A stretch of 64,000 nt of DNA from NCBI RefSeq assembly GCF_007197885.1, contig NZ_VKKG01000006.1, positions 124,001 to 188,000 of the forward strand, read 5' to 3'. The notes beneath the pieces were generated by a model. The model was not told where the DNA came from. It did not search any database and saw only the letters and a program-made list of their open reading frames with translations. Position numbers and translations under genes: made by a program. This DNA is from Tessaracoccus rhinocerotis. Lineage in GTDB: Bacteria; Actinomycetota; Actinomycetes; Propionibacteriales; Propionibacteriaceae. Of this stretch, positions 55,071 through 63,852 are shown piece after piece. Position 1 is the stretch's first letter. Each line of letters opens with the position of its first letter.

Positions 55071-56426
55071 ATGGGGGAAAAACTTGGGGGAATTGCGCGC
55101 ACGCTCCTGGTGAGTCTTGCGCTCGTGCTGGGCTCGTCGGTGCTGGTGCCGATCGACGCCCACGCGGCACCCACCGTCGACGCCACGAAGGCCGACGCGG
55201 TGCGGGCCGCCTACCGTGAATACACGAAACTGGCGCAGACACCTGTGGGATGGACCGGCTCGGTGGCGAGCTGTACCACCGGGACCGTGTCGGCCGCCTA
55301 CCAGTCCGCGATCCTGCGGCGCGTGAACCTGGTGCGCGGACTGGCGGGTCTGGAACCGGTCCAGTTCTCGACGTCGTACAGCGCCTCCGCGCAGGCCGCG
55401 GCCCTGATCATGGCCGCCAACGACAGGCTGGACCACTATCCACAGGCTGAAGCGCGCTGCTACTCGGAGGAAGGTGCGACTGCCGCCGGCAAGTCGAACC
55501 TCGCCATCAGCTGGGGCCTCGAGGCGCTGGACGTGGTGCCGGACCCGATCTGGCTCTACATGGACGACTACGGCTACAACAACACCGCCGTCGGGCACCG
55601 CTGGTGGATCCTGCGTCCGGAGACCACCACCATGGGCTCCGGCAGCACCAACAACACCAACGCGTTGTGGGTCATCGACGAGTCGCCGCGCGCCACGGCA
55701 CCGCAGCTCACCACGTGGCCGGTTGCGGGCTACTTCCCGAGCGAGTGGGTGCCCACCAGCAGGCGCTGGTCCATCCACGCCACTGGCAGCGCCCGGCTCA
55801 GCGCGGCCACCGTGAAGGTGACGGGTCCGACGGGGGAGTTGGCGACGCGGGTGATCTACGGCGCCGCCGACCGGCTCGTGTGGGAGATGCCGGACCTGCC
55901 GGAGGTGGAGGGGCAGGGCTCGGTTCGCTACTCCGTCACCGTCAGCGGCATCACGGGCGAGGGCGCGCCGTCGACGCACGCGTACAGCGTCGACGTCATC
56001 GACGGCAGCTGGGTGGACGTGTACACCACGCCCGGCGAGCACCGCGTCAACGGCCGCGACTGGCGCACCACCTGCGAGCCCTACTCCAGCACGCAGCGCT
56101 GCCGCACCGAGATCCTGGCCACGCAGATCGCGCTGGTGAACGGCCGCTACGTGCAGCAGACCGGGTGGGTGTTCAACAACCTCACCTACCTGCCCAGCCC
56201 GCGCTCCATCTGGAAGGACAACCCGCTGGGCGGCTACGCGCAGGCGGGCTACGACAAGCAGTGGACCAGCGACGGACGCGCCTGGCGCACCGAGTGCGAC
56301 ACCGCGACGTCGGGCCGCAACGGCTGCCGCGCCTACATCCGCGCCACCGTGATCGAGGTGAACCCGGCCGGCGGCTACCGCAGCGTCACCAAGTGGCTGT
56401 TCAACAACATCGTGCGCTTCGGCTGA
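55071..56426 (+). CDS. Secreted CAP-domain (SCP-like) protein with four-Cys C-terminal module
   Basis: A 451-residue exported protein with a signal peptide ending DAHAAPTV. A diverged CAP domain (about 70-215) shows ILRRVNLVRGLAGLEPVQF, ANDRLDHYP with the family His, GHRWWILRPE and MGSGS. An Ig-like middle region (about 235-310) follows, and the C-terminal module begins DVYTTPGEHRVNGRDWRT at 56016. CAP proteins have varied extracellular roles and no activity can be assigned here. It shares the C-terminal module with the GH43 enzyme and the second CAP protein (62138-63064). ATG 55071 is picked as the signal peptide start; no strong Shine-Dalgarno is visible. Confidence 0.85.
   Translation: MGEKLGGIARTLLVSLALVLGSSVLVPIDAHAAPTVDATKADAVRAAYREYTKLAQTPVGWTGSVASCTTGTVSAAYQSAILRRVNLVRGLAGLEPVQFSTSYSASAQAAALIMAANDRLDHYPQAEARCYSEEGATAAGKSNLAISWGLEALDVVPDPIWLYMDDYGYNNTAVGHRWWILRPETTTMGSGSTNNTNALWVIDESPRATAPQLTTWPVAGYFPSEWVPTSRRWSIHATGSARLSAATVKVTGPTGELATRVIYGAADRLVWEMPDLPEVEGQGSVRYSVTVSGITGEGAPSTHAYSVDVIDGSWVDVYTTPGEHRVNGRDWRTTCEPYSSTQRCRTEILATQIALVNGRYVQQTGWVFNNLTYLPSPRSIWKDNPLGGYAQAGYDKQWTSDGRAWRTECDTATSGRNGCRAYIRATVIEVNPAGGYRSVTKWLFNNIVRFG
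56016..56423 (+). other. Shared four-Cys C-terminal module, copy 2
   Basis: Begins DVYTTPGEHRVNGRDWRTTC and ends TKWLFNNIVRFG. The two halves carry Cys pairs (TTCEPYSSTQRC and TECDTATSGRNGC) and end in VFNNLTYLPSPR and LFNNIVRF. Confidence 0.88.
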
Positions 56427-56441
56427 GCCTGTTCACGCTCA

Positions 56442-56482
56442 CTGCGGCACGGATGCCATCCGGGGTGGCGTCCGTGCCGCAG
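56442..56482. terminator. Terminator between the CAP protein and the GNAT gene
   Basis: CTGCGGCACGGATGCC (56442-56457) pairs with GGCGTCCGTGCCGCAG (56467-56482) with one wobble; the loop is 9 nt. It lies between convergent genes. Confidence 0.8.
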
Positions 56483-56538
56483 TTAGCGGTTACAGCCGGG
56501 GGCGACGGCGCACTCGGGCTGAGGCAGGCCCAGGGAGA

Positions 56539-56572
56539 CCCTTCGAGGCTCGCTGGCGCTCGCACCTCAGGG
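56539..56572 (-). repeat. 34-bp dispersed repeat, minus orientation
   Basis: CCCTTCGAGGCTCGCTGGCG through CGCACCTCAGGG is the reverse complement of the elements at 28336-28369 and 63847-63880, with one or two differences. Confidence 0.8.
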
Positions 56573-56585
56573 CGACTGGCGGATG

Positions 56586-57353
56586 TCAGGCCGGAGGCAG
56601 CGGGTAGTGCACCTCGTTGCCGTACACCTCGAACCCGGCGCGGCGCAGGATGGGGCTTGAGGTGCCCTTGCGGGCCTTCACCAGCGCGTAGCGGGCACCG
56701 CGCTCGAAGGCCTCGGTGAAGCGGGCGGCCATCACGGCCCGGTAGGCGCCGCGGTGCCGGTACTGCTCCACCACGCCACCGGCCCAGAGCTTGGCGACGC
56801 CGTCGTCGAGCGTGAGTCCGGCGTGGGCCGCGGGGACGCCATCGACGAGGCCGAGGTAGCGGAAGATGGTGCGATCCTTCCCTGCGGCCACCTGACGGGC
56901 GACGTCGGCGACGTCCCCCTCGCGGAACGCGGCGTTCGCGAGGGGCGTGCCGAACGCGGCGGCGGTGACGGGGTAGATCAGGTCCAGCACCTCGGGCCCG
57001 TCCGCCCGGCGCACCTCGACGTCGTCGGGAACGGCCAGGTCTGGGACGCCGTCGGTGAGGTCGAGCGCCAGGACGTCGAAGTCCTCCTTCACGCTTGCGC
57101 CCAGCCTGAGGAGGGTCTCTGCCAGGTCCGCGGGTACTGACAGGTCGTGGACCGCCCACAGCGTCGGCACCGACGGCGTGAGCCCGCGCACGTGCGCCAC
57201 CAGTTCCGGCCCCGGCAGGCCCTCGGCGCGGTGGACAGAGCCCTTGCCGTCCTTGACCACCACCTTGGCGTGCTCGGTCTCGTGGACCTCGGCGTCGTAG
57301 GGGATCCACAGCCAGGCGGCTGCGGTGTTGAGGACGTCTTCGCGGGTGGGCAC
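56586..57353 (-). CDS. GNAT-family acetyltransferase
   Basis: A 255-residue protein. The N-terminal half (about 1-110) has no clear motif; the C-terminal half is a GNAT domain with AKLWAGGVVEQYRHRGAYRAVMAARFTEA (the acetyl-CoA V-x-x-x-R-x-x-G-x pattern) and LVKARKGTSSPILRRAGFEVYG. It probably acetylates a small molecule or amino group; the substrate is unknown. TAGAGT (minus 57360-57365) is 6 nt before the GTG, so the mRNA may be leaderless. Confidence 0.8.
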   Translation of the reverse strand: MPTREDVLNTAAAWLWIPYDAEVHETEHAKVVVKDGKGSVHRAEGLPGPELVAHVRGLTPSVPTLWAVHDLSVPADLAETLLRLGASVKEDFDVLALDLTDGVPDLAVPDDVEVRRADGPEVLDLIYPVTAAAFGTPLANAAFREGDVADVARQVAAGKDRTIFRYLGLVDGVPAAHAGLTLDDGVAKLWAGGVVEQYRHRGAYRAVMAARFTEAFERGARYALVKARKGTSSPILRRAGFEVYGNEVHYPLPPA

Positions 57354-57434
57354 GGGGGAACTCTAGGGCGCAGGACAAGCGCGACGCCAAGCGTGCGGTT
57401 GCGGTCCGGAGCGGGGATCTGGTTCGCTCACCCG

Positions 57435-57965
57435 ATGACCATCCGACTCACCCCTCCCACCGTCGCGCTGTTCCCCAGCTGGGCCGAGGCCGTGGCGGAG
57501 TTCGCAGGCGTCCACATCGACGGTTCGGGGCTGAGGGCGCCGGTGGCGGGGGAGCCGTCGGTGCTGGACCTGCTCGTGGAGAAGGCCCGCACCATGGCCG
57601 ACACCTCCGTCGCGCCGCCCGAGGGGCTGGTCCACAACGACCTGTTCTGGATCACCGACGCCGACGAGGTGGTGGGGTTCGTCTCCATCCGGCACGAACT
57701 GAACGACTGGCTGCGGCGCTTCGGCGGCCACATCGGGTACTCGGTCCGCCCCTCACGGCGACGGCGCGGTTACGCCCGTGCGGGCCTGGCGCTCGCACTG
57801 GATCGCTGCCGCGAGTTGGGGCTGGAGCGTGTCCTGGTGACCTGCGACGACGACAACGTCGCCTCCTACCGCACCATCGAGGGAGCCGGCGGGGTGCTGG
57901 AGGACGTGGTCGACGGCGAGGAGCCGGGGGAGACGCCCAAGCGGCGCTACTGGATCGAGCTGTAG
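57435..57965 (+). CDS. GNAT-family acetyltransferase
   Basis: A 176-residue acetyltransferase with HNDLFWITDADEVVGFVSIR, the acetyl-CoA loop VRPSRRRRGYARAGLALALDRC, and VTCDDDNVASYRTIEGAGGVLED. The DDDNxxSxxxIEGxGGxLE pattern is that of YobR-like GNATs. It is divergent from the other GNAT gene; the 81-bp gap between them must hold both promoters. The substrate cannot be assigned. Confidence 0.85.
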   Translation: MTIRLTPPTVALFPSWAEAVAEFAGVHIDGSGLRAPVAGEPSVLDLLVEKARTMADTSVAPPEGLVHNDLFWITDADEVVGFVSIRHELNDWLRRFGGHIGYSVRPSRRRRGYARAGLALALDRCRELGLERVLVTCDDDNVASYRTIEGAGGVLEDVVDGEEPGETPKRRYWIEL

Positions 57966-58022
57966 CCAAAGTCCCGGCTGGGCCCAGGGACCGGGTCGCG
58001 CCCAGGGGTGCCCAGAGGCAGT

Positions 58023-58099
58023 GGTGACCAGAGCCGGTGACACGCCGAGGGATTGGCCTCCAGAGCAGACCCCGTGGCGTGTCGGCGGAGCTGGTCACC
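58023..58099. terminator. Bidirectional hairpin element between GNAT and membrane-protein genes
   Basis: A 77-bp palindrome with GGTGAC, 10 bp, GACACGCCG at the left and GGCGTGTCG, 6 bp, CTGGTCACC at the right. The arms are the same as in the element at 50195-50270, while the centre differs. Confidence 0.75.
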
Positions 58100-58156
58100 A
58101 AGGGCTTCCGGTCTCCTTCACTTCCCACCCCGGAACTGGCGAACCGCGTCCCTGTC

Positions 58157-58846
58157 CTATTCCGCCGCCTTGGCGAAGACGACGGCGCCCGCCGTCATCA
58201 CGGCGAACCCCAGGGCGGCCACCACGGCCCACAGGAGCGTCCTGCCGGGCTCGACGGGGGAGTGGAACAGCACGAACCCCTGCCAGAGTCCGAGGCCGAG
58301 CACCACCAGGAACAGCACGCCGGAGAGCAACCCCAGCACCATCCTCCCGCTCGCGAAACAGAACATGGGAGTCATCGACCAGGCCATCGTGCCCAGCAGG
58401 AACAGCGCCACCTGGACGACTGCAATGGGCTCGGAGTGCAGTTGCGTGACCAGGCTCCCATAGGGCCCGTCGATCACGAAGGGCCACAGCATCACGCCGG
58501 CGAGCTGGATGACTGCGGAGACGGGCACGCCCAGGGCGAGCAAGCTCGGCAGCCCGTCGGTGCGCAGCCCGCCGCCGGGGCGCTGGAGGTCCACCTGCAG
58601 GAACCCCCAGATCCCCGCCATCAGGCCACCGACGATGCCGGCCCACACGGCGGTGGGCTCGATGACGTCCCCGTTGGGTTGGCGCAGGAGTCCGGTGGCG
58701 GAGATGAACACCGCGCCGGTCCAGAACACTGCTCCCAGCACGGACTTGAGGAGCATGCTGCGGAGGTCCTCCCCCCAACTCCGGGTGCGTCGCTGCTTGC
58801 GACGGCGGGCGGTTCGGGGGTCTGTTCCGGTTCCACTCATACTCAT
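58157..58846 (-). CDS. Integral membrane protein of unknown function
   Basis: A 229-residue protein. A basic N terminus (RTARRRKQRRTR) is followed by about six hydrophobic segments (near 33-52, 66-84, 98-122, 143-160, 168-188 and 206-225). I see no catalytic motif and do not recognise the family. The start ATG has no strong ribosome site. It is divergent from the sugar-binding lipoprotein gene, with 137 bp between. Confidence 0.75.
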   Translation of the reverse strand: MSMSGTGTDPRTARRRKQRRTRSWGEDLRSMLLKSVLGAVFWTGAVFISATGLLRQPNGDVIEPTAVWAGIVGGLMAGIWGFLQVDLQRPGGGLRTDGLPSLLALGVPVSAVIQLAGVMLWPFVIDGPYGSLVTQLHSEPIAVVQVALFLLGTMAWSMTPMFCFASGRMVLGLLSGVLFLVVLGLGLWQGFVLFHSPVEPGRTLLWAVVAALGFAVMTAGAVVFAKAAE

Positions 58847-58983
58847 CGATTGTGCCGGGCAACCCGGTCACTACGACGGGGCATCGCCGTGCACCACCTC
58901 CCCGCCCTCGGCGAACAAGTGGATCTCCCACGGCGCCACTCTGGCACGATGGACCCACCGGTTCTGTACCCAGGAGGATCCCG

Positions 58984-60351
58984 ATGAAGTCTCGACCAAC
59001 CAGCTCGCTGCGCGCACTCGGCGGCGCACTGCTAGTCAGTGCCCTGGCCCTCACGGCCTGCGCGCCGGGCAGCGGCACCCCGTCGGAGGAACCCACCAGC
59101 GGGGAGACCATCACCGACGTCACCACCGATATCGAATCGCTCGGCGACGTCGAACTCGTGGTCTGGGACCAGGAGGTCCGCGGCTCCCAGAACGACGCCC
59201 TCGAGGCGCTGAACGCCGCGTTCGAGGACAAGTACCCCAACGTCACCATCAACCGCACCAGCCAGGCCAACGAGGACCTGCAGCAGCAGATCGCGCTCGC
59301 GCTCGGCGGCGACGACGTCCCCGACGTGGTGCAGGTCAACAACGCCCGCGGTGACATGGGCCAGTACGTCGCGGCCGGCCAGCTCGCGGACCTCACCCCC
59401 TACGCCGACGCCTACGGCTGGACCGACCGGTTCCCGGACTCCGTGCTCGGGAAGGTGCGCTACTCCGCCGACGGCACCACCTTCGGCGAGGGCAACCTCT
59501 ACGGCCTGCCGCAGACCGGCGAGATCGTCGGCATCTTCTACTCCCAGTCCAAGCTGGACGAGCTGGGCCTCGAGGCGCCGACGACGTGGGACGAGTACCA
59601 CGCCGCCCTGGACGCCGCGCTGGAGGCCGGTGAGCTGCCGATGGTACTGGGCAACATCGACCAGTGGCCCGCCCTGCACGTCTTCGGCCCGCTGCAGGCC
59701 AACCACGTCCCCGCCGACGACATCGTCGCCCTCGGTATGGGCAACGCCGGCGCGTCCTGGCTGGACGAGGGCAACGTCGCCGCCATGGAGCAGTTCGCCA
59801 CCTGGGGCGCCGAGGGCTACTTCGGCTCCTCCCCGAACGGCACCGACTACGACGCCGCCTGGGCCGACTTCACCACAGGAACCGGCGTCTTCCTGCCCGC
59901 CGGCAACTGGCTGGGTGCCGACATGGAGGCCGTGATGGGCGAGGACCTGCGCTTCATGGCACCGCCGCCGGGACTCGACGGCCAGGTGGCCACCACCGGC
60001 GGCACCGGCATCCCGTTCTCCGTCCCCGCCAACGCGGACAACGTCGCCGTCGCCGCCGCCTACATCGACTTCATCACCACGGAGGAGGCGATGGAGATCA
60101 TCGCCGAGAACGGTGGCATGCCGGTGTTGAACACGGCCGACCTCGCTCCCGAGAGCGGCGTCCAGAACGACATCTACACCGCCTTCAGCACGGTCTCCGA
60201 GGAGGGCACGCTGCTGCCATACCTGGACTACGCCACCCCGACCTTCGCCGACACCGCCGGCCAGGGCCTGCAGGAGGCGCTCGACGGGCAGCGCACGCCC
60301 GAAGAGGTGCTGCAGGCGTTCGAGGATGACTACGCCGCCTTCACGGGCTGA
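58984..60351 (+). CDS. Sugar ABC transporter substrate-binding lipoprotein
   Basis: A 455-residue type 1 (MalE/UgpB-like) binding protein. The signal peptide ends in the lipobox LTAC, so it is lipid-anchored outside the membrane. Features are VELVVWDQEVRGSQNDALEAL, the middle LYGLPQTGEIVGIFYSQSKL, and WADFTTGTGVFLPAGNWLG. It delivers an oligosaccharide or sugar to the two permeases downstream. AGGAGG lies 6 nt before the ATG. The permease gene starts 26 bases before its stop. The GH43 enzyme nearby could supply its sugar; that link is inference. Confidence 0.92.
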   Translation: MKSRPTSSLRALGGALLVSALALTACAPGSGTPSEEPTSGETITDVTTDIESLGDVELVVWDQEVRGSQNDALEALNAAFEDKYPNVTINRTSQANEDLQQQIALALGGDDVPDVVQVNNARGDMGQYVAAGQLADLTPYADAYGWTDRFPDSVLGKVRYSADGTTFGEGNLYGLPQTGEIVGIFYSQSKLDELGLEAPTTWDEYHAALDAALEAGELPMVLGNIDQWPALHVFGPLQANHVPADDIVALGMGNAGASWLDEGNVAAMEQFATWGAEGYFGSSPNGTDYDAAWADFTTGTGVFLPAGNWLGADMEAVMGEDLRFMAPPPGLDGQVATTGGTGIPFSVPANADNVAVAAAYIDFITTEEAMEIIAENGGMPVLNTADLAPESGVQNDIYTAFSTVSEEGTLLPYLDYATPTFADTAGQGLQEALDGQRTPEEVLQAFEDDYAAFTG

Positions 60352-61255
60352 GGTCCGGGCGCCCCGGCGCTGGGGGCGGCCGTCGGCCGTCGCCGGCTCC
60401 CGGGCCGCGCCCTACCTCTACCTGCTGCCGGCCCTGGTGGTCTACGGCGCCTTCATGCTGTACCCGCTGGGTCGGACCATCAGCTACTCGTTCTACGAGT
60501 GGTCCGGCTTCGGCGCGGCCACGTTCGTCGGCCTCGACAACTACACCTCGCTGCTGGGCGACCGCGCCTTCCTGGCCGCCATCTGGCACGCCCTGGTGCT
60601 GATCGTGTTCTACTCCCTGCTGCCGCTGGCGGTGGGTCTGGTGCTGGCGGCGGTGCTGCGCCGCGGGCAGGTGCGCGGACTGGGCATCTACCGGGCGCTG
60701 ATCTTCCTGCCGCAGGTGATCGCCCTGGTGGTGGTGGCCGTCGCGTGGCGCCAGATCTACGCCCCGACCGGCGGTCTGAACAGCCTCCTCGGCCTGTTCG
60801 GCATCGACTCCGACATCGGCTGGCTCGGCAGCGCGGACTTCGCGCTGTCCGCCGTCGGCGTCATCGGTTTCTGGCTGGAGACCGGCCTGGTCATGCTCCT
60901 GCTGCTGGCCGGCATGACGCGCATCCCCGGCGAGCTCTACGAGGCGGCCCGGCTCGACGGCGCGGGCCCCGTCCGTGAGTTCTTCGCCGTCACCCTGCCG
61001 AGTGTCCGCGGCGAGATCGCGACGGCGCTGGTGCTGACCATCATCGCCGCCCTGAAGACCTTCGACCTCGTCTACATGACCACCCGAGGCGGCCCCGGGA
61101 CCGCGACGACGGTGCCCGCCTTCGAGGTGTTCAACCGTGCGTTCAACCACAAGCAGATCGGCTCGGCCGCGGCCGTGGCGGTGGTGCTGACCGTGCTGGT
61201 GTTCATCATCAATGTGTTCGTCAGCCGCGTCGGTGAGGAACGGAGGCCGCGATGA
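60326..61255 (+). CDS. Sugar ABC transporter permease (MalF/UgpA type)
   Basis: A 309-residue permease with six membrane helices. It starts PYLYLLPALVVYGAFMLYPLG and carries the EAA loop YEAARLDGAGPVREFFAVTLP that docks on the ATPase. It forms the channel with the next gene. Its ATG overlaps the binding-protein gene by 26 bases and its stop overlaps the second permease start (ATGA). Confidence 0.92.
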   Translation: MTTPPSRAEVRAPRRWGRPSAVAGSRAAPYLYLLPALVVYGAFMLYPLGRTISYSFYEWSGFGAATFVGLDNYTSLLGDRAFLAAIWHALVLIVFYSLLPLAVGLVLAAVLRRGQVRGLGIYRALIFLPQVIALVVVAVAWRQIYAPTGGLNSLLGLFGIDSDIGWLGSADFALSAVGVIGFWLETGLVMLLLLAGMTRIPGELYEAARLDGAGPVREFFAVTLPSVRGEIATALVLTIIAALKTFDLVYMTTRGGPGTATTVPAFEVFNRAFNHKQIGSAAAVAVVLTVLVFIINVFVSRVGEERRPR

Positions 61256-62061
61256 GGGTCTCCAGCACCGAGCGGATGCTCAACTACGTCGTCCTGACCC
61301 TGTTCGCGCTGTTCGCGGTCGCCCCGGTGGCCACGATCTTCGTGACCGCGCTGGGGCCGCAGCTCGGCATCGCCACCGGCGGGCTGCACTGGGGCAACTT
61401 CGCCGAAGCCTGGGCGCAGGGCGACTTCGGCCGTGCGCTCGGCCGGTCCCTCGCCGTCGCCGCGCTCGTGGTCACGTCGGCGCTGGCGCTGTCCGTGCTC
61501 GCCGGCTACGCGTTCGGCACCATGCGCTTCCCCGGTTCGACGCTGCTGTTCTACCTGTTCCTCCTGGGATTGATGATCCCGGCCGAGGCCATCGTCATCC
61601 CGCTGTTCTTCGACTTCCAGGCCATCGGGCTCACCGACACCATCTGGGGTGTGGCGCTGCCGCAGATCGCGCAGTCGACGGCGTTCGGCGCGTTCTGGAT
61701 GCGCGCACAGTTCCGGGCGCTGCCCGAGAACCTGCTCGAGGCCGCCGCCATCGACGGCAGCACCAGCTGGAGCGCCCTGTGGCGGATCTGCGTGCCGCCG
61801 CTGCTGCCCTCGATCGTCACCGTCGCGGTGTTGATGTTCATGTGGACGTGGAACGAGTTCCTGATCCCGCTGGTGATGTCGCCCTACAAGACGTGGGCGA
61901 CGGCGCCCCTCGCGCTGAACGTGTTCCAGGGCCAGTACACCGCCGACACCGCACTGATGGCCTCGGCCGGTGTCATCATCGCCGCGCCCATCGTCGTCGC
62001 GTTCGTCTTCGGCCAGCGCTACTTCATCAACGGCATGCTCGAGGGCGCCACGCGCGGCTGA
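61252..62061 (+). CDS. Sugar ABC transporter permease (MalG/UgpE type)
   Basis: A 269-residue permease with six helices, starting MLNYVVLTLFALFAVAP; the EAA loop is LLEAAAIDGSTSWSALWRI. It pairs with the preceding permease. No ATP-binding subunit follows, as is usual for actinobacterial systems that share one MsiK-type ATPase encoded elsewhere. A weak hairpin GTGACCCC-CGTC-GGGGTTAC (62083-62102 region) lies between it and the next gene. Confidence 0.92.
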   Translation: MRVSSTERMLNYVVLTLFALFAVAPVATIFVTALGPQLGIATGGLHWGNFAEAWAQGDFGRALGRSLAVAALVVTSALALSVLAGYAFGTMRFPGSTLLFYLFLLGLMIPAEAIVIPLFFDFQAIGLTDTIWGVALPQIAQSTAFGAFWMRAQFRALPENLLEAAAIDGSTSWSALWRICVPPLLPSIVTVAVLMFMWTWNEFLIPLVMSPYKTWATAPLALNVFQGQYTADTALMASAGVIIAAPIVVAFVFGQRYFINGMLEGATRG

Positions 62062-62137
62062 GACTCGGCGCAGGGTGACCCCCGTCGGGGTTACGCTGGC
62101 CCGCCCGGGGGAACTCTGACCGATTCGAGGAGCCCCG

Positions 62138-63064
62138 ATGAACAAGACCCGGAATGCCTGGTTCACCCGCCTGGCAGCGCTGCTGGTGCTGTTGGGGACG
62201 GCCTTCGTCGTGCCACAGGGCGCGCAGGCCGCCACGAACGTCAACGAGACCGCGAAGGTCCAGCAGTTGCTTGCCGGCCTCAACTCCTACCGCGCCCAGA
62301 AGGGCGCCCCGGCCGTCACGCTCAGCACCGCGCTGACCCCCGTCGCACGCGACTGGACGGTGCGGATGGCCGACACCGGCAACTTCAACCACAACCCGCA
62401 CTACCACGACGACTCCCGCGTGCCTGACGGCTGGAGCGGGGCGGGCGAGATCATCGCCCTGAACTCGTCGGGCAGCGCCCAGCAGTTCATCAACCAGTGG
62501 ATCAACTCGCCCCCTCACGAGAAGATCATGCGCGACGCGAAGTACACCCACGTCGGCATCGGCATCGCCAGGGCCTCCAACGGCCTCTGGTACTCCACCA
62601 TCAACTTCTTCGCCTACTCCGGCAACCCGGACGGGAACACGCCTGACGTCGATGTCTACACCACGCCGGGCGAGCACTACGTCAACGGTCGCCACTGGCG
62701 CACCGTGTGCTCGAACTACAGCTCCACAGTGAAGCGCTGCCAGGCCGACATCCACGCAACACAGATCAAGCTGGTGAACGGGCGCTACCAGCAGGTCAAC
62801 GCCTACGTGTTCAACAACCTGACCTACCTGCCCTCGCCCCGGGCGCAGTGGAAGGGCAACCCGCTCGCGGTCGACGGCACCTGGCGCGCTGACGACGGGC
62901 GGCAGTGGAAGACCAGCTGCGGCGACTCCTGGACCGGACCCAACGGGTGCCGCAGCTTCTCGCGGGTCACCTTCTACGAGGGCTACCTCGACGGCAACGG
63001 CCAGCGCCAGTTCCGCCAGAAGACCGACTGGGTGTTCAACAACGTCGTCCGCTTCACTTCCTGA
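62138..63064 (+). CDS. Secreted CAP-domain protein with four-Cys C-terminal module
   Basis: A 308-residue exported protein. The signal peptide ends QGAQAATNV. The CAP domain (about 40-165) is complete: LAGLNSYRAQKGAPAVTLS, WTVRMADTGNFNHNPHYHD with the two family His, SGAGEIIALNSSG, QFINQWINSPPHEKIMRDA and THVGIGIA. This resembles YkwD-like CAP proteins. The C-terminal module (from 62651, DVYTTPGEHYVNGRHW) is the closest relative of that in the CAP protein at 55071-56426. GAGGAG lies 6 nt before the ATG. The role is unknown; the domain order suggests a wall-targeted secreted protein. Confidence 0.9.
   Translation: MNKTRNAWFTRLAALLVLLGTAFVVPQGAQAATNVNETAKVQQLLAGLNSYRAQKGAPAVTLSTALTPVARDWTVRMADTGNFNHNPHYHDDSRVPDGWSGAGEIIALNSSGSAQQFINQWINSPPHEKIMRDAKYTHVGIGIARASNGLWYSTINFFAYSGNPDGNTPDVDVYTTPGEHYVNGRHWRTVCSNYSSTVKRCQADIHATQIKLVNGRYQQVNAYVFNNLTYLPSPRAQWKGNPLAVDGTWRADDGRQWKTSCGDSWTGPNGCRSFSRVTFYEGYLDGNGQRQFRQKTDWVFNNVVRFTS
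62651..63061 (+). other. Shared four-Cys C-terminal module, copy 3
   Basis: Begins DVYTTPGEHYVNGRHWRTVC and ends TDWVFNNVVRFTS. Cys pairs lie in TVCSNYSSTVKRC and TSCGDSWTGPNGC; VFNNLTYLPSPR joins the halves. Confidence 0.88.
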
Positions 63065-63093
63065 CCTGGTGGGGACCTCAATAGGATGGCTAG

Positions 63094-63852
63094 GTGACCC
63101 CGGACCGAATCGCCCTCATCTCCGACGTCCACGGCAACCTCGGCGCGCTCGAGGCGGTCCTCGCCGACATCGCCGCCCGCGGGATCACCCGGATCCTCAA
63201 CCTCGGCGACACCGCCGGCAAGGGCCCGCGCGGCGAGGCGTCCGTGCGTCGCTGCCGGGAGGTTTGCGAGGTGAACGTGCGCGGCAACTGGGACGACTTC
63301 CTGCCGGCCATCCCCGACGACGGCCCCACCGAGATGGTGTGGTGGCGCGACGAACTCTCCCCCGAGAGCCGCACCTGGCTGGCCGGACTGCCGCTCTCGC
63401 ACGACCTCACACTGAGCGGTCGACGGATCCGGCTCTTCCACGCCTCCGCCGAGAGCCCCCACGTCCGCGTCCACTTCCACCACACGCCCGAGCAGTTCGC
63501 CGGCATGTTCGACAACACCACCATGACCGGGGACGGACCCACGCCCGACGTCGTCGGATACGCCGACATCCACGACGCCTACGTCGAGACCTACCGCGGG
63601 CGGACCCTGTTCAACGTCGGCAGCGTCGGGAACCCCCTCGACGAACCCACGCCGTCGTACGTGATCCTGGAGGGCGTCGTCGGCGGCGACCGCACCGCCC
63701 CCTTCGGCATCCAGTTCGTGCGGGTCCCCTACGACGTGGAGGCCGAGATCGCAGTCGCCGAGCAACTGGCGATGCCGACCCTCGACGTCTGGTCGGTCGA
63801 ACTGCGGACGGCCGTCTACCGCGGCCGCCAGCACCCACCCCAGTCGCCCTGA
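63094..63852 (+). CDS. Metallophosphoesterase (calcineurin-like)
   Basis: A 252-residue phosphoesterase of the YfcE/MJ0936 type. Metal ligands are visible in ISDVHGNLGAL, NLGDTAGKGP, VRGNWDD (normally GNHD), and later YADIHDAY (normally GHTH) and FNVGSVGNP. Two substitutions, W for H in GNWD and DIHD for GHTH, suggest a modified metal site. It should hydrolyse a phosphodiester; the substrate is unknown. TAGGAT (63082-63087) is 6 nt before the GTG, so it is probably leaderless. The stop TGA lies inside a dispersed 34-bp repeat. Confidence 0.85.
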   Translation: MTPDRIALISDVHGNLGALEAVLADIAARGITRILNLGDTAGKGPRGEASVRRCREVCEVNVRGNWDDFLPAIPDDGPTEMVWWRDELSPESRTWLAGLPLSHDLTLSGRRIRLFHASAESPHVRVHFHHTPEQFAGMFDNTTMTGDGPTPDVVGYADIHDAYVETYRGRTLFNVGSVGNPLDEPTPSYVILEGVVGGDRTAPFGIQFVRVPYDVEAEIAVAEQLAMPTLDVWSVELRTAVYRGRQHPPQSP

